A DNA stretch of 27,582 bases from a virus: IMG/VR virus record IMGVR_UViG_3300025264_000084, positions 1-27,582 of that record; one strand, written 5' to 3'. The position numbers were made by a program, and so were the translations under genes. Of this stretch, positions 23,285 through 27,582 are shown in pieces. The notes below the pieces were generated by a model. That model was not told the DNA's origin and searched no databases. It saw only the letters and a program-made list of their open reading frames with translations. Numbering within the stretch: the first letter of the stretch is position 1; each line of letters begins with the position of its first letter.

Positions 23285-24212
23285 GATCCCCGAATGTGTC
23301 CAGCTAATGGAGAACCTGACCATAGAGACGGTCACCCCCGAGCTGGCCAAGGCTTACATTGCAACCATAGATAAGGTATCTGGTATCAAGGCCCGTCAAT
23401 TCAAACAGGTTGTCATAGACCGCCTGTTCTACGACATCCTTGAAGGGTTGTGGATAGCTGATATCGACAGCTTCAAGTTCGATCAGCGTGGCCTACTCCG
23501 TGATGGTAACAATCGGTGCAAGGCTATCATCGAAGCCGATGTAGCTGTGCCAGTCATGATCAGACGCAACTGCACTGAAGAGTACCTGGCCCGTGTGGAT
23601 ACGGGCACCTCTCGTACTACCACCCATGTCCTTCAGATACATGCCGTACATAACCCGGTGGCGACTGGACGTGCCCTAGCCCTGCAATGGCAGTACGAGA
23701 ACCTTTATCTGCCTGGTTCACGCCAACGGAACCGTATCCGTGAGGGTCTCCGCCGGGTAGATAACACCAACATCCTGGCCCACTTACACACCCATCCACG
23801 GATAGAGGACTCAGTGAAATTCGTTGAGGATATGCCTGGACTCAAGGGTCTAGGTAGCCTGGGTGAATTCGCATGGTGCCACTATGCTATATCCAACGTG
23901 AACCCTGGTCGTGCGGATCTGGTGACTGAGTTCTTCAGACGCTTAGCCCAGGGTATCTATACCCAGACCAATGATGTACTGATCAGCTTGCGCAGCCGAC
24001 TGTTCCACAGCATGAATAGCGAACACCGGGGCAACCAAACTCATAGGCTGGCAGCAGGGCAGATGCCTGCTCTCGTCCTGAAGGGCTGGAATATATGGGC
24101 ACAGGGCGAACAGAGAGAGGTGCTACGGTGGACGCCCGATCCTACTAATGCGATGACCAACGAACCTGCCAACTTCGGAGAGATGTACCCGCATCCCATC
24201 CAAGCGGAGTAA
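23268..24212 (+). CDS. ParB/sulfiredoxin-like domain protein, 314 aa
   Basis: Residues ~55-122 follow a pattern I know from phage ParB-like proteins: DILEGLWIADIDSFKFDQRG, then LLRDGNNRCKAIIEADVAVP, then a segment ending VDTGTSRTTTHVL. The common core is DGQHR with a following Ala or Ile helix. Here it reads DGNNR (79-83), so the usual Q-H pair is N-N. The remaining ~190 residues are helical, with a conserved-looking HRLAAGQMPALVLKGWNIW near the end. In this fold, members bind or hydrolyse nucleotides or cut DNA. Which applies here is unknown. GAAGGAAGG upstream supports ATG 23268. It lies in the replication module. Confidence 0.62.
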   Translation: MATIAKIPECVQLMENLTIETVTPELAKAYIATIDKVSGIKARQFKQVVIDRLFYDILEGLWIADIDSFKFDQRGLLRDGNNRCKAIIEADVAVPVMIRRNCTEEYLARVDTGTSRTTTHVLQIHAVHNPVATGRALALQWQYENLYLPGSRQRNRIREGLRRVDNTNILAHLHTHPRIEDSVKFVEDMPGLKGLGSLGEFAWCHYAISNVNPGRADLVTEFFRRLAQGIYTQTNDVLISLRSRLFHSMNSEHRGNQTHRLAAGQMPALVLKGWNIWAQGEQREVLRWTPDPTNAMTNEPANFGEMYPHPIQAE

Positions 24213-24214
24213 CC

Positions 24215-24544
24215 ATGTATACCAAGGCACGGAGAATCGACAGAGAGACCGCCTTTAGGCTGGCCTTTGTAGAGTGCCAAACATTCACGGAGATAGCGGA
24301 GAAGTACGGGGTGAGCAAGCAACGGATACAACAACTGGTGTCTGCTCCCCCCGCTATCCGTAAGTTCGTGTATGAGAACAACAGACGGGTGTGCCGCCAA
24401 TGTGGTGCACCCGTGGTGCTCAGAGACATGCAAGTCCACGAACAAGGGGCAGGTCTCGTAGATAACTACGACAACATATCAATGCTTATATGCATGTGCC
24501 GGGACTGTCACGTCACCGAGCACATAAAAAATGAAGGGGGCTAA
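24215..24544 (+). CDS. HTH plus HNH-type zinc domain protein, 109 aa
   Basis: Residues 11-43 form a helix-turn-helix like sigma70 region 4 (TFTEIAEKYGVSKQRIQQLV). Residues 58-103 carry an HNH/treble-clef pattern: C60-R-Q-C63, VHE with H75, N87, then L-I-C-M-C95-R-D-C98-H99 and H103. This is the layout of small HNH nucleases, except that the usual second H of the first HH is E76. It could be a nicking or homing-type nuclease with its own DNA-reading domain, or a zinc-stabilised regulator. The start follows the upstream stop by 2 bases, with GGAG in place. Confidence 0.68.
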   Translation: MYTKARRIDRETAFRLAFVECQTFTEIAEKYGVSKQRIQQLVSAPPAIRKFVYENNRRVCRQCGAPVVLRDMQVHEQGAGLVDNYDNISMLICMCRDCHVTEHIKNEGG

Positions 24545-24545
24545 G

Positions 24546-25154
24546 ATGCCTAGTATAGTCGGATATATCGAAGAACTGGACAAAGAAGGCAGAGCTACAT
24601 CGGGGCGCAACAAGAAGTACAGCGTCAAGATAAACGATGGGGGCTCACTAGGATCCCGATATTTCGGGGCGTTCCAGAAAGAACTGGTCGCCAACCTAGA
24701 AGAGGGGGACTACGTGAACGTCATGTACAGCGAGACCCCCAACAAGAACAATGCTGACTTCCCATACCTGAACATAGATGCCATGACCAAGGTGACTGAG
24801 GCTGAGTATAACGAGGCCCCATCGGATCCGGTCATCACTGAGGCAGATAAAGCGAAGGCGGTGCAGACGCACGGCCCCTCCAATGGGGCTGGTCCGAGCA
24901 AGGCACAGGCATACAAGATGCCCGACTCCCCTGCGGTGCAACTGTCCTTCCAATGCCAGCACGCTACCGAGGCGGCCATCAAGTACGCCGACATGGTAGG
25001 TGGCAAGACCCTACCCGAGGTCATGGACTACGTGGACTACATAGTCCACCGCTGGAACTCTACGATCCTCAGCCTCAAGGATAACCTTGACGATGAGGAC
25101 TACCTGCAAGAGTCTATCCTCACCTCTGATGTGGGTGTGGAGGAACGATCATGA
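24546..25154 (+). CDS. Possible OB-fold single-stranded DNA-binding protein, 202 aa
   Basis: Residues ~1-85 look like a small beta-barrel: VGYIEELDKEGRATSGRNKK, YSVKINDGGSLGSRYFGAFQ, EEGDYVNVMYSETP, then FPYLNIDAMTKV. This alternation resembles OB-fold phage single-strand binding proteins. A Pro/Ser/Ala linker (~95-125) leads to a helical domain (AVQLSFQCQHATEAAIKYAD, DYVDYIVHRWNSTI) and an acidic end (DNLDDEDYLQESIL), where an SSB-type acidic tail would be. I chose ATG 24546 because GAAGGGGG is just upstream. The frame's earlier ATG at 24531 lacks a site. The call is plausible but not certain. Confidence 0.5.
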   Translation: MPSIVGYIEELDKEGRATSGRNKKYSVKINDGGSLGSRYFGAFQKELVANLEEGDYVNVMYSETPNKNNADFPYLNIDAMTKVTEAEYNEAPSDPVITEADKAKAVQTHGPSNGAGPSKAQAYKMPDSPAVQLSFQCQHATEAAIKYADMVGGKTLPEVMDYVDYIVHRWNSTILSLKDNLDDEDYLQESILTSDVGVEERS

Positions 25155-25336
25155 GTTACGGCGAGTACATATGTAAACCACATGAGGTGATGGAGCCATC
25201 AGGCCCCCATCACTGGTATGCATACCGTCGGAATGAGGATGATACATGGTTCCGCTGTCAATGCGGCGTAACCAGATCAGGCGAGGATCTATACAACCAA
25301 CCCATACCCGAGGAGAAGGACATATGGCCGATATAA
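25151..25336 (+). CDS. Small hypothetical protein, 61 aa
   Basis: Starts at ATG 25151, overlapping the preceding stop (ATGA), with GGAGGAACG upstream. The sequence contains PSGPHHWYAYRRNEDD, then WFRCQCGVTRSGEDLYNQP. CICK-like Cys at residue 8 with CQC near 36-38 and two His could bind a metal ion. No family recognised. The compact overlapping arrangement with both neighbours supports that it is a real gene of the same operon. Confidence 0.6.
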   Translation: MSYGEYICKPHEVMEPSGPHHWYAYRRNEDDTWFRCQCGVTRSGEDLYNQPIPEEKDIWPI

Positions 25337-25488
25337 ATAGCATGACACGCTCAATGGCTAACCTGGAAGATATGAACGAGAGCCTTGAAGAGATCCGCCG
25401 TGCTATCACTACAGGGAACGAGATCCAAGAGCGGATAGCAAAGGCACTAGAAGAGATCATGCAAACGGTGCTAGAAGTCAACAAGTAG
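25324..25488 (+). CDS. Small coiled-coil protein, 54 aa
   Basis: MADINSMTRSMANLEDMNES is followed by LEEIRRAITTGNEIQERIAK and ALEEIMQTVLEVNK, a single amphipathic helix with clear heptad hydrophobics. ATG 25324 has GAGGAG about 8 bases upstream. The longer frame back to 25246 lies inside the preceding gene and has no ribosome-binding site. It overlaps the previous gene by 13 bases. Probably an oligomerisation or accessory subunit. Function unknown. Confidence 0.6.
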   Translation: MADINSMTRSMANLEDMNESLEEIRRAITTGNEIQERIAKALEEIMQTVLEVNK

Positions 25489-25686
25489 TTAACCTAGCGG
25501 TACTTCCTCCCAACCAGGGCACAACAGTTGGCGTGGTGTGACATCCACGTGGGCCGTGTCGCCATCACCCTATTGCACTAGGGCACCCCGGATTTTGTAT
25601 TTTGCCGGGGTGCACATGATGATGGCTGGGTAATCCATTCGGCATTTGTAACGGTTGGCATACCGTGTCGTCAGACAAGGAAGTTA
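25489..25686 (+). promoter_or_regulatory. Structured non-coding leader upstream of the nuclease gene
   Basis: No supported gene in these 198 bases, in a region where genes otherwise overlap. It holds several possible helices: CGTGG/CCACG (25532-25536 with 25545-25549), an outer stem GCCATCA/TGATGGC (25561-25567 with 25620-25626) enclosing the strong hairpin at 25583-25613, and ACGGT/ACCGT (25651-25655 with 25662-25666). Nested stems with purine-rich joints look like a structured RNA, possibly a riboswitch-like or protein-binding leader or a processing site. No known RNA family is recognised. Confidence 0.45.
25583..25613 (+). promoter_or_regulatory. GC-rich hairpin within the leader
   Basis: GCACCCCGG (25583-25591) pairs perfectly with CCGGGGTGC (25605-25613) across the 13-base loop ATTTTGTATTTTG. 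No U-tract follows, so a simple intrinsic terminator is unlikely. Confidence 0.6.
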
Positions 25687-26730
25687 ATGGGGGTCACCTC
25701 TCTCCTAGAGGGTACGGCCCCCGCCGCTATGACATTTAGGAGAATGATGTTTACATACACAGTTAAGGCAACCAAGCCCAAGCGCAAAAGCAAGAGCGAT
25801 GCACTGTACAAGGAGAGGCGTACCTATGACGTGACCTTGTACGAAGACGACAAAGAGATAGCAACCAAGGCTGTCCCCTCGGTGACCACCATACTCGACG
25901 CTATGGGTGGGGATAAGACCCATCGTCTGGTCGGGTGGGCTAAGAGGGAGACGTACAACCACATACAAGCGGCCTTTGCTGGCCTCGATCTAGGCAAGGA
26001 GATAACCAAGCTGCAAGCAGAGGTGGCATCAGAGAACAGTCCACCTGCTGCGAAGTCGGTACTCCAACAGATGGTGATGATGCGCACCGCAGAGGAAGGC
26101 AGGTCTGCCTTTGAGAAGGAGAGCAGCAGGATAAAGGACTTCGGTAGCCGTGCCCATGACGTGCTGAAGGAGCTGCTCACTGGCAACGAGAGCGTGGATA
26201 TACCTGACGACCTGACCCGTGTGGTCCAGGCAGGGCAGGCATGGCTACGTGATGAGGGCATCACCCCCATAGCCATAGAGATACCAGTGTTCCAGGTTAA
26301 GTACCCCTCTATAACCTTATCTCCCCATGCCTTGCTCCAGCGTATCTACTATGCGGGTACGGTGGATGGCATCGGCCTTGATAGGTCTGATGAACTGGTG
26401 ATATGGGACTGGAAGACGGGTGGTCTGTATGCCGAGGGACGTATGCAGTTAGCGGCCTATGCCGCCGCTCTCCATTCCATCCAGTACACAAACCCGGATA
26501 TCTACAAGGCAATGGAACACACCGAGAACTTCCCAGTGAGGGGATACTTGGTACAGATACCCAGAGAATACTCAGAGGGTATGGATCCGTGGAAGGTGGA
26601 GACCATAGACAGTGATGAACTGAATCGCCTGGGCGGGGTGTTCGACTGCGCCGTACCCATATACAAATGGCAAGACAGCGTGAGAGAGGCAGAGAAAGCT
26701 GAAAAGGAGAAGGCGCGGAGCGATGGATGA
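25687..26730 (+). CDS. Cas4/RecB-family PD-(D/E)XK exonuclease
   Basis: A 347-aa frame with the exonuclease motif order of the Cas4/RecB-like family: VPSVTTILDAMGG (63-75), GSRAHDVLKELL with H157, EIPVF with E198, YYAGTVDGIG with D227, VIWDWKTGG with D241 and K243, and MQLAAYAAALHS with Q254. Together these form the metal-dependent nuclease site. Such phage enzymes process DNA ends in recombination or genome maturation. Start choice is unclear. ATG 25687 has AAGGAAG only 3 bases upstream. ATG 25747, 20 codons in, has TTTAGGAG close by. The first 20 residues do not look conserved, so the shorter product is possible. It ends in a charged helical tail. Confidence 0.82.
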   Translation: MGVTSLLEGTAPAAMTFRRMMFTYTVKATKPKRKSKSDALYKERRTYDVTLYEDDKEIATKAVPSVTTILDAMGGDKTHRLVGWAKRETYNHIQAAFAGLDLGKEITKLQAEVASENSPPAAKSVLQQMVMMRTAEEGRSAFEKESSRIKDFGSRAHDVLKELLTGNESVDIPDDLTRVVQAGQAWLRDEGITPIAIEIPVFQVKYPSITLSPHALLQRIYYAGTVDGIGLDRSDELVIWDWKTGGLYAEGRMQLAAYAAALHSIQYTNPDIYKAMEHTENFPVRGYLVQIPREYSEGMDPWKVETIDSDELNRLGGVFDCAVPIYKWQDSVREAEKAEKEKARSDG

Positions 26731-26818
26731 TACTGTAATATGTGATATCTGTGGTGCCCAAATGGTAGGAGCGAAGTGCCGACTTCGCTGCCCTGTCTGC
26801 GGATATCAACGAGATTGA
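26723..26818 (+). CDS. 31-aa zinc-ribbon micro-protein
   Basis: ATG 26723 opens a 31-codon frame overlapping the end of the nuclease gene by 8 bases. The translation includes VICDICGAQMVGAKC and RCPVCGYQ: CxxC, then C and CxxC with basic residues between, a minimal zinc ribbon. AAGGAGAAGG lies just upstream. An 8-pair inverted repeat (AGCGAAGT/ACTTCGCT, 26770-26777 with 26782-26789) falls inside the coding sequence. The four ordered cysteines in frame argue that it is translated. Its role may be an accessory partner of the adjacent primase or nuclease. Confidence 0.55.
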   Translation: MDDTVICDICGAQMVGAKCRLRCPVCGYQRD

Positions 26819-26864
26819 AGCGACCCTTAGCCGATCGGAGGTCGGCCCCATATGAGGAGTAGAG

Positions 26865-27582
26865 ATGAATGAGTTAGAGATAGCCGCCCTTGAGTATGTC
26901 GAGCGAGGCTGGATGGTATTCCCTGTCCATACACCCACCGAAGCTGGTGGGTGTAGCTGTTCCAACGTTGAGTGCGAGAGTATCGGCAAGCACCCCCGCA
27001 CTCAGCGTGGGCTGCACGATGCCAGCCGCAACCCCCAGGATATCAATCAATGGTGGCAGCGTTGGCCAGATGCCAACATAGGCATAGTCACAGGGCAAGA
27101 GCATGGCCTGGTAGTGGTAGACATAGACCTGCCGGGGCTAGATGAATGGCGAGACTTACAAGATATACACGGAGCGGTAGACACCCTGGCCGTATCCACT
27201 GGCAGCGGTGGTGAACACTACTACTTCCAGACCAACGGTACCAAGTACCGTAGCACCGCCTCACATATAGGCACAGGGATAGATACCAAGGGAGAGGGGG
27301 GCTATGTGGTAGCCCCTCCCTCGCTCCACGTCAGCGGAGACACCTATGACTGGCTGATCCACACGGACGATGACATCTTGCACCCCCTACCTATATGGCT
27401 GGAACCCAAGATGCCCATGTTCGATCCACCTACCAAGACAGTGGTGACCACCCCCACCACCAATGAGGAGCCGTGGGTATCTAAGCTGATACTAGAGGGT
27501 GCGTCCAAGGGGGAGCGTAACAACTCAGCCACATCCTTAGCCGGGTACTTACTGAACCAGAAGAAACTACCTGTTGATATAG
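26865..27582 (+). CDS. Primase-polymerase (PrimPol), N-terminal part, runs off the window
   Basis: The frame opens at ATG 26865 after GAGGAG and remains open to the window end, giving 239 residues. It shows the archaeo-eukaryotic primase/PrimPol pattern of phages: an N-terminal helix with GWMVFPVH, a Cys cluster with GCSCSNVEC (29-37), WWQRWPDANIGIVTG (63-77), the catalytic VVDIDLPG with D86 and D88, STGSGGEHYYF (111-121, H118) and DTKGEGGYVVAPPS (140-153). After a Pro/Thr linker, GERNNSATSLAGYLL (217-230) resembles the start of a primase C-terminal domain. A helicase part may follow outside the window. It would make primers for phage DNA replication. Confidence 0.88.
   Translation, partial: MNELEIAALEYVERGWMVFPVHTPTEAGGCSCSNVECESIGKHPRTQRGLHDASRNPQDINQWWQRWPDANIGIVTGQEHGLVVVDIDLPGLDEWRDLQDIHGAVDTLAVSTGSGGEHYYFQTNGTKYRSTASHIGTGIDTKGEGGYVVAPPSLHVSGDTYDWLIHTDDDILHPLPIWLEPKMPMFDPPTKTVVTTPTTNEEPWVSKLILEGASKGERNNSATSLAGYLLNQKKLPVDI

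Noticed and set aside
25573-25601. Promoter TTGCAC/TGTATT within the non-coding leader
   Set aside because: It matches only 3/6 and 4/6 consensus positions, and the -10 lies in the loop of a strong hairpin, so chance is a better explanation.
26309-27001. A 230-aa minus-strand frame opposite the nuclease and PrimPol
   Set aside because: It runs against two well-supported motif-bearing genes and shows no recognisable domain or ribosome-binding site.

Overview
This window is part of a tailed double-stranded DNA bacteriophage genome (Caudoviricetes). A leftward structural block (1-16625, minus strand) meets a rightward early/metabolic block (about 17000-27582, plus strand) at a divergent control region. 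Small terminase, large terminase, portal, scaffold and HK97-type capsid proteins are recognisable. I see no integrase, lysis gene, tRNA, tail-fibre gene or CRISPR array. Host and lifestyle cannot be fixed from this window. Shine-Dalgarno sites are strong (AGGAG/GGAGG) and GTG and TTG starts occur, which fits a bacterial host.

Structural block, in transcription order right to left: TerS (GTG start), TerL (50-base overlap), portal (TTG start, Pro/Gly-rich tail), three virion-like proteins of 580, 464 and 114 aa that seem to share a short repeated motif, a giant 2763-aa polyvalent protein, a scaffold-like protein and the start of the major capsid protein. The giant carries an ADP-ribosyltransferase-like domain and a conserved phage polyvalent-protein region. 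It lies between portal and scaffold, the slot often used by MuF-type head proteins that enter the host with the DNA. A good minus-strand sigma70-like promoter (16789-16817) and four copies of a GCGCACACCCTGTGC-like element lie just upstream of or across the TerS start.

Control region and cassette region (about 16700-21400): rich in palindromes. Nine copies of an imperfect palindrome with invariant core ACTAGATGTGCATCTAGT (arms around a central TG, always in the same orientation) punctuate this region, usually between the stop codon of one gene and the ribosome-binding site of the next. In three copies the flanks extend the stem with different, compensating sequences. The genes between them encode a SprT-like protein with HExxE in place of HExxH, small Cys-rich proteins, a zinc-cluster/amidoligase fusion and a class II glutamine-amidotransferase-like protein. 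Amidoligase plus amidotransferase suggests ATP-dependent amide-bond chemistry on an unknown target. This is the most likely place for an undescribed system.

DNA-metabolism region (22339-27582): small Cys-rich proteins, a ParB/sulfiredoxin-like protein, an HTH-HNH protein, a possible OB-fold protein, small ORFs, a structured ~200-base non-coding leader, a Cas4/RecB-family PD-(D/E)XK nuclease, a 31-aa zinc ribbon and the N-terminal part of a primase-polymerase. These look like the replication and recombination module. Very many of the rightward proteins contain CxxC zinc-knuckle motifs.
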